NCBI RefSeq assembly: GCF_047675955.1
Contig: NC_132911.1
Location: 23,272,565 to 23,336,564, forward strand
Direction of reading: 5' to 3'
Source of the DNA: Chlorocebus sabaeus
Lineage: Eukaryota > Chordata > Mammalia > Primates > Cercopithecidae
Length of the DNA: 64,000 bases
This document shows positions 1-20,362 of this stretch, piece by piece; position 1 is the stretch's first letter, and every line of letters starts with the position of its first letter. The notes under the pieces were generated by a model that was given only the letters and a program-made list of their open reading frames with translations, was not told the DNA's origin and made no database searches. Position numbers and translations under genes: made by a program.

Positions 1-2130
<2,130 letters not shown>

Positions 2131-2684
2131 AACATGCGATCTATTACAGGTCTTTAATCATCAAAATTGTTAAGATCATAAAAGTTAAGGAAACAATGAA
2201 TAACTCTTCTTGATTCAGTGAGACTAAAGAGACCTGGACGTTGAATGCAAAACATGATCCAGGAGTCTTTTTTTTTTTTTTCCGATGAAAGGCAATATTT
2301 GGAAAGTTGGTGAAATCTGAGTAAGATGTTAGTGCTAATTTCCTGATTTTAATAACTTCACTCTTGTTATATAAGATAATGTATTTAGAAAACATATACC
2401 AAAGTATTTAGGTATACAGAGGCATTATGTCTTAAACTTCACAGTTTACAAAATAACTCACACACACACACATAGAGAGAAAAAAAGGATGAAGTAAATG
2501 TAAAATTTTAATGTCCAGGGAATTGGTAAAGGGCACATGGAATTTTTGTACTGTTCTTGCAACTTTTTTAATGTTTAAAAGTTTTTCAAATGAGAAAGGA
2601 CGAAAAAAATCACCAAATCTTGATTTTTGGCATTTCTCAGAAACTGGAAGAGCTGGCATCATATATTGTTTCTCTCTCTCCCTC
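2131..2684. other. Unassigned AT-rich sequence
   Basis: No gene or named repeat recognised. Holds a T16 run near 2269 and a short CA run at 2459-2472. Confidence 0.5.
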
Positions 2685-3004
2685 TTTTTTTTTTTTTTTT
2701 TTTTTGAGACAGAGTCTTGCTCTGTCACCCTGGCTGGAGTGCAGTGGCACAATCTTGGCTTACTGCAACCTCTGCCTCCTGGGTTCAAGTGATTCACCTG
2801 CCTCAGCCTCCATCAGTCACCCTAGTACCTGGGACTACAGGCGCCCACCACCATGCTCAGCTGATTTTTGTTTTGTATTTTTAATAGAGATAGGGTTTCA
2901 CCATGTTGGCCAGGCTAGTCTCAAACTCCTGACCTCAAGTGATCTGCCCACCTTGGCTTTTCAAAGTGCTGGTATCACAGGCGTGAGTCACCATGTCCAG
3001 CTGA
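2685..3004 (-). mobile_element. AluS-like SINE
   Basis: Full antisense Alu with a T tract, TTGAGACAGAGTCTTGCTCT, both monomers, and the end CACCATGTCCAGC. Small indels in the left half (CTCCATCAGTCACC). Confidence 0.9.
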
Positions 3005-3440
3005 GTTTCAGTTTTTATGGCACCAGAGACAGTGAGCCTAAGGCTCACTGGGGATAAGCTAATAGAGAATTTCTACAGAAAGCTAGGACTTCATGTGATG
3101 ACATTCTCTGTGCAAGAATGATTTAGAAAAGAGGATACAGCCAGTTAATTTGCCTACTAAGGCAGAAAGTAAAAAACATATTACCTGAGAACTCAAGCTT
3201 AAAACTGGCACCCACACAGGTTTGTAGCACCAATTCACATCATCAGGCTGGTCTGAACATCACACTGATAATTTACAAGCCAATAATTTATGAGCATGCT
3301 TATAGATTGGTAGTGCCCACAGGGTCCTGGTGGAAGCATGTGCAGATATTCGCTGCAGGAGCCCAACTCCAAGACTCAGAATTCACACAGGGAAAATGCC
3401 ACAAAGTAGGAAACCAAAGGCAGAGTTAAAACCCACACGT
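3005..3440. other. Unassigned sequence
   Basis: No gene, RNA or recognisable repeat found; ordinary base composition between two Alus. Confidence 0.5.
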
Positions 3441-3961
<521 letters not shown>

Positions 3962-4024
3962 CTAACATCTAATATCTGGCCTGACACTCACTGTTCTTTT
4001 GTTGAACATAGACAACAGAAAATT

Positions 4025-4316
4025 GGCTGAGCGCTGTGGCTCACACCTGTAATCCCAGCACTTTGGGAGGCCGAGGTGGGCTGATCACTTGAGTCCAAGA
4101 GCTCGAGACCAGCCTGGGAAACATGGCGAGACCCCCATCTCTAAAATAAATAAAATCATTAGCCGGGGGTGGGGATATGCAGCGCCTCTGATCCCAGCTA
4201 CTTGGTAGGCTGAGGTAGGAGGATTCCTTGAGCCTGGAAATCGGAGGTTGCAGTGAGCCACTGTAGTCTAGCCTGGGCAACAGAGTGAGACCCTGTCTTA
4301 AAAAAAAAAAAAAAGA
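4025..4316 (+). mobile_element. AluJ-like SINE
   Basis: Sense Alu GCTGAGCGCTGTGGCTCACA to CCCTGTCTTAAAA with an A14 tail. Several deletions in the right arm. Inserted in the old L1/HAL1 stretch. Confidence 0.85.
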
Positions 4317-5533
4317 AAATCAGCACCAGACAAGGCTACTCTGTGACCACTATGGACCTGGGCAAAACCAAGACCACTCCACTGTCATGTCTGACAATAT
4401 ATGAACATTGTCCTAATAGCAAAAATGACCAAATATCCCCGTATCTTGGCTAATATGAGTGATTGTAATTGTTCTCTTTTTAGATAAGATTTACTGATAC
4501 ACAGTTATAGAATTAATTTTGCTTCTTCACCGCATCCAATACAAAGCAAAACCCTGGTTTCTTAAACCTTCCCTCAAATCACCCAGCCAAAGTCCAAATC
4601 TTTTTAACAGGTCCTTTTACTACCCCCTTACTGAGATGCCTAATGGCATCTACAGCCTCTAGACCCTCTTACTGAGATCCTCATGGATCCTTATGGTATG
4701 CATGTGCCTTTGCTGCAATGAGTAATGAACCCACTTGCTCAACTACAGGTGTGTTCCTGGTGTTCTTTGCCTAAAGATAATTGATAATATAAAAATCAAG
4801 CCAGTTTGAAAAATAATCAAATAGTACTTCAATAAATAAAATTATAAAGTTAGGAACTAATTAAACACATTTAACAACAGGTTGAACACTAGAGAGAGAA
4901 TTAGTGAACTGGAAAATGCATCTAAAGAATTTACTGATTATGCGTATAGAATGACAAACACGAGCTATGAAAGAGAGGAGACAGCAAAAGGTCTAACATA
5001 TATGTCACCTACATTCCAGAAGTTCCCAAAGGTGAGGAGAGTGAGAATGAGGCTAAGGCAATATTTGAGTAGACTGGGCTGACAATTTTTCTGAAAGGAT
5101 AAAGGTATCGATTCTCAGATTCCAGAATCCCAACAAATCCCAATCATGAAATATAAATAGAAATCTACACCTAGATACATCAGAGGAAGCGGCAGAATGC
5201 AAAAAGCAGAGAAAATCTTAAGGAAGCCCTAAAGACAGATGACTCAAAAAGGAGCAATGATTAGACTGATGGCTGCCTTATCAATAGAGTGCTCAAGAGC
5301 AACAATGAAAGCCAGAAGACAGTGGAATAATATCTCCAAGATATACCAAGGGTGTCAAGTGCCAAGAGTGAACACCTGACAACCTAGTATAGTGTATCTA
5401 AGAAGGACATTATTAGACTAACAGAGCATTTTCACCAGCAAATCTTAATCAATGCACTTTAGCCACAAGGAAAGTAATCCCAGAAAGGAAGTTTGAGATA
5501 CAAAAAACGAATGGTAAACAAAGAAGATGGTGA

Positions 5534-5577
5534 ATTGAAAGTAAACAAATTGAAAGTAATTGAAAGTAAACAAATTA
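5534..5577 (+). repeat. Short tandem duplication (unit ATTGAAAGTAAACAA)
   Basis: ATTGAAAGTAA occurs three times within 44 bases; two copies carry the trailing ACAAATT. A local slippage-type duplication inside the old L1/HAL1. Confidence 0.7.
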
Positions 5578-5784
5578 CAAAGGCATATAACATTCATAAA
5601 AATAATGTCCTATGGGATTGGGGTAAAACATAAAATAGAAAAGAACAAAAATAAGCATGTTAAGACGATAGGAAAACCATGGTTAAAATATCCCATAGTC
5701 CTTATGTTGTTCATGAGGATGATAATGACCTCATTAATGGTAATAATGATTTTGATAAATTGGGTATGCATGTTATAGTTTCTG

Positions 5785-6250
5785 GGGTAGTGTATTAATT
5801 CCCTAGGGCTACCATCCCAAAGTACTAAAATCTGGGAGGCTTAAAACAACAGAAATTGATTTTCTCCAGTTCTGGAGGCTTGAAGTCCAAAATCAAGGTG
5901 CCAGCAGGATTGGTTCCTTCTGGGGCTGGGAAGGAGAATCTCTTCCATGCTTCTGTCCTATCTTCTGCTGATGGCTGGCAATCTACAGTGTTCCTTGGTT
6001 TGGAGATTCAGTCCTCCAATTTCTGCCTTGATCTTTACATGATTTTCTTCCTGTGTATCTCTGTCTTTTCACAAGGACATCAGACATATTAGGTTAAGGG
6101 CCCACCCTACCCAGTATGATGATCTTAATTTAACTTAACTACTTTGGTAATGACCCTATTTAAATGATGTCATGTTCTGCGGTACTGGGGCTTAGAATTT
6201 TCAAATTTTTCTGGTGGGGTCGAGGGGAGGACACAACATAACACATAACA
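5785..6250 (-). mobile_element. MLT1-type (ERVL-MaLR) LTR remnant
   Basis: The reverse strand of a MaLR LTR: GTGTATTAATTCCCTAGGGC at the left, GGCTTAAAACAACAGAAATT near 5839, CAGTTCTGGAGGCTTGAAGTCC near 5866, and GGGGAGGACACAACATAAC at the right. Old, non-coding. Confidence 0.7.
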
Positions 6251-6317
6251 AATGGCTACTAAAAGAACAGAAAGAGGGAGGGAAATTGGAATGAGAGAAA
6301 AAAATTCTTCATTATCA

Positions 6318-6746
<429 letters not shown>

Positions 6747-6749
6747 GTG

Positions 6750-7125
6750 CAAATATACAAGCAATTACAATAAATGCAAACAGACTAAATCCTGCAGTTA
6801 AAAAATAGATTTTTCCAAGAAACACACCTAAAACATATTCGCTTAAAAATACTTGAAATTAAAAGAATGAAAAAAGATAAAGCACATACCTACTAACTCA
6901 ATACTATCAATTATGAGAAAATAGACTTTGAGTTAAGAAGCATTCTTAGAGAAAAAGTGTTGCCCTATAATGAGAGATTATGTTTGTGAAGAAGAGTTAA
7001 TATTCTAGACTTGTATGTATCTAATAACATAGTTTTAAAGCATATAGAGCAAAAATTATTGTATGTATAAGGAGAAATAGACAAATAGATGTCCAGAGTG
7101 AAAAAGTTTTAAAATAATACTTTTA
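6750..7125 (+). mobile_element. Old L1 remnant (ORF2 endonuclease-side region)
   Basis: Text such as AAACAGACTAAATCCTGCAGTT and AGAGATTATGTTTGTG is L1 ORF2-like but heavily decayed, with no usable frame. Probably the same old L1 that resumes at 8540. Confidence 0.45.
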
Positions 7126-7129
7126 GCAA

Positions 7130-7252
7130 TTGACCTCCTCCTCCTCCTCTTCCCCTTCCCCTTCCCCTTCCTCCTCCTCCTCCTCCTCTGCCGCCGCCGC
7201 CTCTTCTTCTTCTTCTTCTTCTTCTTCTTCTTCTTCTTCTTCTTCTTCTTCT

Positions 7253-7284
<32 letters not shown>

Positions 7285-7344
7285 CTCTTCCTCTTCCTCT
7301 TCCTCTTCCTCCTCCTCCTCCTCCTCCTCCTCCTCCTCCTCCTC
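7130..7344 (+). repeat. Large TTC/TCC polypyrimidine microsatellite (GAA on the other strand)
   Basis: About 210 bases almost entirely pyrimidine. It contains 24 uninterrupted TTC triplets at 7204-7275, flanked by CTC/CTT compound repeats and a GCCGCCGCC interruption at 7191-7200. It abuts the poly(T) end of an Alu. Open frames here (poly-Ser, poly-Glu, poly-Lys/Arg) are repeat artefacts, not genes. Confidence 0.97.
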
Positions 7345-7585
7345 GAGACAGGGTCTAGCTCTGTCACCCAAGCTAGAGTGCAGACCATCTCAGCCTCCTG
7401 AGCAGCTGGGAAGACAGATGCACACCACTATGCCCTGCTAATTATTCAATTTTTTTTTTTTTTTTGTAGAGACAGGGTCTCATTATGTTGCCCAGGCTGG
7501 TCTCAAACTCCTCAGCTCAAGCAATCTTCTTGCCTTGGCCTCCCAAAGTGCTGAGATTACAGGCAGGAGACACCATGCCCAGCCA
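7345..7585 (-). mobile_element. AluJ-like SINE with internal deletion
   Basis: Antisense Alu beginning GAGACAGGGTCTAGCTCTGTC right after the microsatellite. The right arm lacks about 50 bases (GTGCAGACCATCTCAGCC). A T-rich linker expansion lies at 7450-7465. Confidence 0.85.
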
Positions 7586-7746
7586 AGTAATTTATCTCTT
7601 TAAATGAACATATTCCAGAGTTCTAATTTATCTCATTTATCTCATTGATTAAGTTATAACTTATTCAAAGGACAATTCGAAATAACACACTTACACACAC
7701 AAACACACCCACACAGATAAGGAGTGCTAAAATGAATTTGAAATAG

Positions 7747-8092
<346 letters not shown>

Positions 8093-8104
8093 TAATTTGT
8101 ACTT

Positions 8105-8539
8105 CTATAGACAAAAACATTTGCATCATTGTCAGAGTTTTTCAACTTACGGAATTATAAAATAGTTCAAAGGCAATGAAAGGCAGGTACAACCTGGAAT
8201 GATGCTGTAGATAGAACACTTAGTAATCTTTTCTTTCTTTGCACATTTCAAAATCTGAACATTGTTCATGATGATATTCCCCCTTGTAATAATACTCTCA
8301 AAGAAAGATTATTTTTGTTCACAAAATAAGGTTGCTTTTGTGAGATTAGTCTTATTTAATTAAGTGCAACCAGACTGTTAATTTGCCATGTAGTTTGCTT
8401 TCAAATCTCAAGCCAGATAATTGAATTAAATCCACGGTATTATTTCTCTGTCACCATTGTTCCTAATGTGCAGTCTCAGTCACATATAGTGTATATAACT
8501 TATAAATAATAGCAAAATTTATAAACCCATGAGTTAAAG
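8105..8539. other. Unassigned AT-rich sequence
   Basis: No gene or repeat family recognised between an AluY and old L1 sequence. Confidence 0.5.
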
Positions 8540-9601
8540 AACATAAAATACAAATTAAAAATCATTTATGACTGAATTATCATAAAAATACTACATATCA
8601 GAATTTGTAGAATATAGAAGAAAATTTATAGCTCCAAAATGTTTATAATAGAAAAGAAGAAAGGCTGAAAATGAGTGAGCTAAGCATTGACTTTAAGAAG
8701 TTAGGAAAAAGATGGAGGAGAATTCTAAAGAGAATGGCAAAGTGGAAATTGAGAGAAAGGTACAAGTTGATGGAATAGAAAACAAACATGCAAAAGAGAA
8801 CTTTAGCAAAGCCAAAATGCTGTGTGTAAAGATGAACGCAGTTGAAAAATCTCTGGCAAGATTGATTAAGGAAATGAAGAAGGCGCAAGAAAACAAAACC
8901 AGGAATAAAAAAATGGAATAATAAAATATGCTGCAGACATTAATCAGGTGATAGAAGAATATTATACATTTGGAAATAGATGTAATGGTAAAATTCCTGG
9001 AAGAATACAGTATACCCAAACTGATTAAAGAATAAAGGGAGAATGTGGGACACAAGAGGCACAGGCAAAAGAAAGAGTGGACAAACTAGACCACATGAAA
9101 ATGAAAAACTTCTGTGCATCAAAAGATACTACCAACAGAGAAAACAGGCAGCCCACAGAATGCGAGAAAATATTTGCAAATTACATACTGATAAGGTATT
9201 AGTATTCACAATATGCAGAGAACTCCTAAAACTCAACAACAAGATAAACAATCTGATTAAAAAATGAGCAAAGGACTTAAAGAGACATTTCTTCAAAGAA
9301 GATATACAAGCATCCAACAAGCACACGAAAAGATGCTCAACATCACTAATCATTAGGGAAATACAAATCAAAACCATACCACTTCATACCCATTAGGACA
9401 AGCTACTATAAGAAATTCCAGAATAATAATAAGTGTTGGTGATGATGTGGAGAGACTGAAACCCTCGTGCACTGTTGAGGGAATAAAAAACGGTACAGCT
9501 CCGGTAGACAACAGTATGTTGGCTCCCAAAAGAAATTAAACATAGAATTATCGTATGATTCAGCAATTCCACTTCTGGGTATATAACCAAAATAATTGTA
9601 A
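8540..9601 (+). mobile_element. Old L1 (L1M-type) ORF2 region
   Basis: Plus-strand ORF2-like text: AAGAAGGCGCAAGAAAACAAAACC near 8878 and AAATATTTGCAAATTACATACTGAT near 9168, the decayed equivalent of the region downstream of reverse transcriptase. Many stops. Continues at 9996 after an LTR insertion. Confidence 0.7.
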
Positions 9602-9606
9602 GCAGG
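9602..9606 (+). repeat. 5-bp TSD (GCAGG) of MST LTR, left copy
   Basis: GCAGG here and at 9991-9995 bracket the LTR exactly, as expected for retroviral-type integration of MaLR elements. Confidence 0.8.
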
Positions 9607-9990
9607 TGATATGGTTAGGCTTTGTGACCCCACCCACATCTCATCTTAATTGTCATCCTTGTAATTTCCACGTGTCAAGGGAGAGACCAGGTGAAGGTAA
9701 TCGAATCACGGGGACGTTTTCTCCTATGCTGTTCTCATGATAGTGAGTGAGTTCTCACAAGATCTGATGGTTTTATAAGGGGCTCTTCCCTCACCTTTTC
9801 TCGGCACTTCTACCTGCGACCCTGTGGAGAAAAGTGCCTTGCTCCTCCTTTGCCTTCTGCCATGATTTTAAGTTTCCTGAGCCCTCTCTAGCCAGGCTGA
9901 ACTGTGAGTCAGTTAAACCTCTTTCCTTTATATAATAAATTACTCAGTCTCTGGCAGTTCTTTATAGCAGTATGAAAACAGATTAATATA
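9607..9990 (+). mobile_element. MSTA-like solo LTR (ERVL-MaLR)
   Basis: A 384-bp solo LTR: TGATATGGTTAGGCTTTGTGACC start, TTATAAGG near 9775, TTAAACCTCTTTCC near 9915, end AAACAGATTAATATA. Non-coding. It interrupts the L1, showing it is younger than the L1. Confidence 0.88.
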
Positions 9991-9995
9991 GCAGG

Positions 9996-10428
9996 ACCTT
10001 GAGAAGATATTGTGCACCCATGTTCACAGTGGCATTTTTCACCATAGCCAAAATATGCATACAACACAAATGCTCAACAACAGATAAATGGATAAGCAAA
10101 ATGTGATACATACATACAAAGCAATATTATTCAGCTTTAAAAAGAAATGTGGCTGGGTGCGGTCACTCATGCCTGTAATTCCAGCACTTTGGGAGGCCGA
10201 GGCAGATGGGTCACCTGAGGTCAGGAGTTCCAGCAGGGACAACAGCGTGAAACCCTATCCCTATTAAAAATATGAAAAAAGCAGCCAGGCGTAGTGGCAG
10301 GTGCTTGTAATCCCAGCTACTCAGGAGGCTGAGGCAGGAGAATCACCTGAACTCAGGAGGCAAGATTGCACCATTGCACTCCCGCCTGGGAGATAAGAGC
10401 AAGACTCCGTTTCAAAAAAAGAAAGAAA

Positions 10429-10460
<32 letters not shown>

Positions 10461-10805
10461 AGCAAGTCTGACATATGCTGCAAGGAAGAACCTTGAAGAC
10501 ATTCTGTTAAGTGAAGTAAGCCAGTCACAAAAAGACAAATACTGCATGATTCCACTTACATGAAGTACCTAGAGTAGTCAAATTCATAGGTAGAACAAGT
10601 AGAATAGTGGTTCCAGGCACTATGGGGAGGGAAGAATGGAGTCTTGTTTAATGGGTTTCAGTTTTGCAAGATGAAAGAGTTTTGGAGATGGATGGTGGTG
10701 ATGGTTGCACAATATGAATATACTTAATACCACTGAACTATAAACTTAAAAACGATTAAGATACAAATTTTATGTTACATGGATTTTATCACAATTAGAA
10801 TAACT
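9996..10805 (+). mobile_element. Old L1 (L1M-type) 3' portion
   Basis: The L1 resumes after the LTR (AGGACCTTGAGAAGATATTGTG) and continues past an Alu at 10149 to TTTTATCACAATTAG, a classical L1M 3' region. No intact frame. Confidence 0.75.
10149..10461 (+). mobile_element. AluS-like SINE
   Basis: Sense Alu from GTGGCTGGGTGCGGTCACTCA to an A-rich tail with AAAAG units. Small deletions in both arms. Nested in the old L1. Confidence 0.88.
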
Positions 10806-10861
10806 TATAAAAATTTAAAACTGGAATAATTTTACAATTTCGAAAGACATTATTGGTGATA

Positions 10862-11095
10862 ATAATAGCAAATGAATAGCCCTTGCCATGAGCTGGGCAT
10901 CATTTTAAATGTTTTAGGTAGATTAGATCATTTAAAGTAGGTGATCTTATTATTCTTGTTTACTGATGAGGAAATTAAGTCACAGATCACATAACTTGCT
11001 AAAAGGTATGCTTGTAGGAGGCTAAGCTGGAATGTAAATGCAGACAGTTGAGCTTTAGGTCTATGCTCTTAATCAGTATACTATCCTGGTCCTCG
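10862..11095 (+). mobile_element. MIR SINE
   Basis: Reads as MIR in sense: GCCATGAGCTGGGCATCATT, TGATGAGGAAATTAAGTCAC (core region), GCTCTTAATCAGTATACTAT near the 3' end. Ancient, diverged. Confidence 0.75.
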
Positions 11096-11419
11096 GTTGG
11101 TAGCTAAAAAATGTTTCCTTCAAGAAAGCAGTAGTCACTATTGACCGCACTAAGTTCTAAATAATCAAGGAATAAGTAATTCCAATTCCACAGAAACTAT
11201 TCCAGAGCATACAAAGAGATTCCACACTGAATCTTGCATTTCCCACAAAAATGTAGGGTTGGTTTAACTTTATAATATCAATGAATGCCATTTGTCATGT
11301 AATGAGCCATTTTGATATATTTAGAAATAAGATTGATTATAATTCTACATTCATAATGAAAACCTCAGCAAAGCAGGAATAGAAGAAAGCTTTCATAATC
11401 AGATAATGTGTATTCATTC
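11096..11419. other. Unassigned sequence
   Basis: No feature recognised between the MIR and the next L1 fragment. Confidence 0.5.
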
Positions 11420-12185
<766 letters not shown>

Positions 12186-12740
12186 GTTGCTAGAGAAGCC
12201 CAGAGCCTTCCACGCATGTGGCATAAGCTCTGCCTCTGTACATACAAGGACTGGGTTTTCTCTCACCTTTGAGATTCCTCAAGTTGGAGGCTCCTCTCTC
12301 CTTCCACGGGTGGAGGCAGCCTGGGCCTGGCTGGAGCAGGCAAATCTGTGCTGGTGGTTAGAGAGAGTCACACCCCAAACCTGTTCCTTTTCTGTTCATG
12401 GTGTTGGGCAGTCAGTGACAACTTTGCTAATAAGAAGGAGAATGCCCTGGTTCAGATGGTTGACAGGTGCCAGGCCCAACTGGCTGAGAGTTATCTGCAA
12501 TGGCTCTAAGTTTCCTGGGAAGCCCATCACATTGGCTTTGATACGCATCAGAGCTGCAGCTTTCTCAACAAGGCCAACAGAGCTAGGGTCTAAGACTGAA
12601 GACTATGGAAAGTCTCCCCTCTATTGTTTCAAAAATCCAGAATCCTAAAATTTCCGGAATGCTTCATTGTTTACAACGCTGGACCTTTTTAAAATCCTGT
12701 AGCTTATATTTTAAAAAGACCTTAAGTTTTTAACTTTTTA
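12186..12740. other. Unassigned sequence, moderately GC-rich at first
   Basis: No known gene or repeat recognised. A 153-codon open frame at 12187-12648 starts with TTG, has no domain I recognise and no Kozak ATG, so I do not call it a gene. It could be a decayed processed copy of something. Confidence 0.4.
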
Positions 12741-12755
12741 AAAGTAGTGGGATGT
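12741..12755 (+). repeat. L1 target-site duplication, left copy
   Basis: AAAGTAGTGGGATGT, preceded by TTTTT, matches AAGTAGCAGGATGT at 18905-18918 with two differences. The TTTT/AA context fits L1 endonuclease cleavage. Confidence 0.85.
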
Positions 12756-13781
12756 GGGGGTGGTTCCAAGATGGCTGAATAGGAACAGCTCCAGTCTACA
12801 GCTCCCAGCATGAGCAATGCAGAAGAGGAGTGATTTCTGCATTTCCAACTGAGGTACCAGGTTCATCTCACTGGGGCTTGTCGGACAGTGGGTGCAAGAC
12901 AGTGGGTGCAGCCCACTTACTGTGAGCCAAAGCAGGGTGAGGCATCGCCTCACCCAGGAAGCGCAAGGGGTCAGGGAATTCCCTTTCCTAGAAAAGGGAA
13001 GTTGTGACAGATGGCACCTGGAAAATCCTGTCACTCCCACACTAATACTGCACTTTTCCAATGGTCTTAGCAAACGGCACACCAGGAGATTATATCCTGC
13101 ACCTGGCTGGGAGGGTCCCATGCCCACGGAGCCTCGCCCATTGCTAGCACAGCAGTCTGAGATCAAACTGCAAGGTGGCAGCGAGGATGGGGGAGAGGCA
13201 CCTACCATTTCTGAGGCTTGAGTAGGTAAACAAAGCAGCCAGGAAGCTTGAACTGGGTGGAGCCCACCACAGCTCAAGAAGGCCTGCCAGCCTTTGTAGA
13301 CTCCACCTCTGCGGGCAGGGCATAGCCGAACAAAAGGCAGCAGAAACCTCTGCAGACTTAAATATCCCTGTCTGACAGCTTTGAAGAAAGTAGTGGTTCT
13401 CCAAGCATGGAGTTTGAGATCTGAGAATGGACAGACTGCCTCCGCAAGTGGGTCCTTGGTCCCTGAGTAGCCTAACTGGGAGGCAGCCCCTAGTAGGGAC
13501 AGACTGACACTTCACACGGCCGGGTACCCCTCTGAGACAAAGCTTCCAGAGGAACAATCAGGCAGCAACATTTGCTGTTCAGCAATATTTGCTGTTCTGC
13601 AGCCTCCGCTGCTGATACCCAGGCAAACAGTGTCTGGAGTGGACCTCCAGCAGACTCCAACAGAACTGCAGCTGAGGGACCTGACTGTTAGAAGGAAAGC
13701 AAACAAACAATAGATATCCACACCAAAACCCCGTGTGTATGTCACCATCATCAAAGACCAAAGGTAGATAAAACCACAAAG
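12756..13781 (+). promoter_or_regulatory. L1 5' UTR (internal promoter region)
   Basis: About 1,026 bases from the L1 start to the ORF1 ATG. CCAAGATGGC near the start is the YY1-type motif known to set the L1 start site. Most CpGs of young L1 5' UTRs have decayed to TpG/CpA, which fits long methylation and inactivity. Promoter activity today is doubtful. Confidence 0.8.
13527..13655 (+). promoter_or_regulatory. Ancestral ~129-bp L1 5' UTR segment (ZNF93 target region)
   Basis: Compared with the young human L1 5' UTR, which runs from the GGGTA block directly into TCCAACAGACCTGCAG, this element carries an extra 129 bases between these points. That block is the segment described as bound by the KRAB zinc finger ZNF93 and lost in younger ape L1s. 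The length agreement is from my own reading. Confidence 0.7.
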
Positions 13782-14838
13782 ATGAACAAAAAACAGAGCA
13801 GAAAAGCTGAAAATTCTAAAAATCAGAGTGCCTCTCCCCTTCCAAAGGAATGCAGTTCCTCGCCAGCAATGGAAGGAAGCTGGACGGAGAATGACTTTGA
13901 CAAGTTGAGAGAAGAAGGCTTCAGACAATCAAACTTCTCTAAGCTATAGGAGGAAGTTCGAACTCATCGAAGCAGAGAAGCAAAGAAGCTAAAAACCTTG
14001 AAAAAAGATCAGACGAATGGCTAACTAGAATAACCAGTGTAGAGAAGTCCTTAAATGACTTGATGGAGCTGAAAACCATGGCACGAGAACTATGTGATGA
14101 AAGCACAAGCTTCAGTAGCCGATTTGATCAACTGGAAGCAAGGGTATCAGTGATTGAAGATCAAATGAAAGAAATGTAGCGAGAAGAGAAGTTTAGAGAA
14201 AAAAGAGTAAAAAGAAATGAACAAAGCCTCCAAGAAATATGGGACTATGTGAAAAGACCACATCTACATCTGATTGGTGTACCTGAAAGTGATGGAGAAA
14301 ATAGAGCCAAGTTGAAAAACACTCTGCAGGATATTATCCAGGAGGACTTCCACAACCTAGCAAGGCAGGCCAACATTCAAATTCAGGAAACACAGAGAAT
14401 GCCACAAAGATACTCCTCAACACTCCAAGACACATAATTGTCAGATTCACCAAAGTTGAAATGAAGGAAAAAATGTTAAAGGCAGCCAGAGAGAAAGGTT
14501 GGGTTACCCACAAAGGGAAGCCCATCATACTAACAGCAGATCACTTGTCAGAAACTCTACAAGCCAGAAGAGAGTGGAGGCCAATATTCAATGTCCTTAA
14601 AGAAAATAATTTTCAACCTAGAATTTCATATCCAGCCAAACTAAACTTCATAAGCAAAGGAGAAATAAAATCCTTCACAGACAAGCAAATGCTGAGAGAT
14701 TTTGTCACCACCAGGCCTGCCCTACAAGAGATCCTGAAGGAGGCACTAAACATGGAAAGGAACAACTGGTATCAGCCACTGCAAAAACATGCCAAATTGT
14801 ACAGACTATCAATGCTAGGAATAAACTGCATCAACTAA
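13782..14838 (+). pseudogene. L1 ORF1p pseudogene (RNA-binding chaperone)
   Basis: ORF1p is the L1 nucleic-acid-binding trimer subunit of the retrotransposition RNP. The ATG at 13782 follows AAACCACAAAG. In-frame TAG at codon 56 (13947-13949), another TAG in the local frame at 14177, and a deletion near 14410 that shifts frame before the C-terminal domain. The C-terminal part (14461-14838) is open, with the conserved REKG and RREWRPIFN stretches. Not functional. Confidence 0.92.
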
Positions 14839-14865
14839 TGAGCAAAATAACCAGCTAACATCATA

Positions 14866-18682
<3,817 letters not shown>

Positions 18683-18904
18683 ACAATGAGAACACTTGGA
18701 CATAGGAAGGGGAACATCACACACTGGGGTCTATTGGGGGGTAGGGGGAGTGGGGAGGGATAGCATTAAGAGATATACCTAATGTAAATGATGAGTTAAT
18801 GGGTGCAGCACACCAACATGGCACATGTATACGTATGTAACAAACCTGCACATTGTGCACATGTACCCTAGAACTTAAAGTATAATAATAATAATAATAA
18901 TAAT

Positions 18905-18918
18905 AAGTAGCAGGATGT
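18905..18918 (+). repeat. L1 target-site duplication, right copy
   Basis: AAGTAGCAGGATGT, pairing with 12742-12755 (2 of 14 differ). Confidence 0.85.
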
Positions 18919-20348
<1,430 letters not shown>

Positions 20349-20362
20349 CCATTAGGTCTTTT

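Noticed and set aside
7056..7441. Poly-Ser, poly-Glu and poly-Lys/Arg frames
   Set aside because: Pure translation of the TTC/TCC microsatellite.
12187..12648. 153-codon open frame in unassigned DNA
   Set aside because: Starts at TTG, no recognisable domain, next to an Alu tail, and no other coding sign.
12738..13557. Antisense open frames across the L1 5' UTR, overlapping the ORF0 position
   Set aside because: The longest starts with TTG rather than ATG, and the element is old and decayed; I cannot support a real ORF0.
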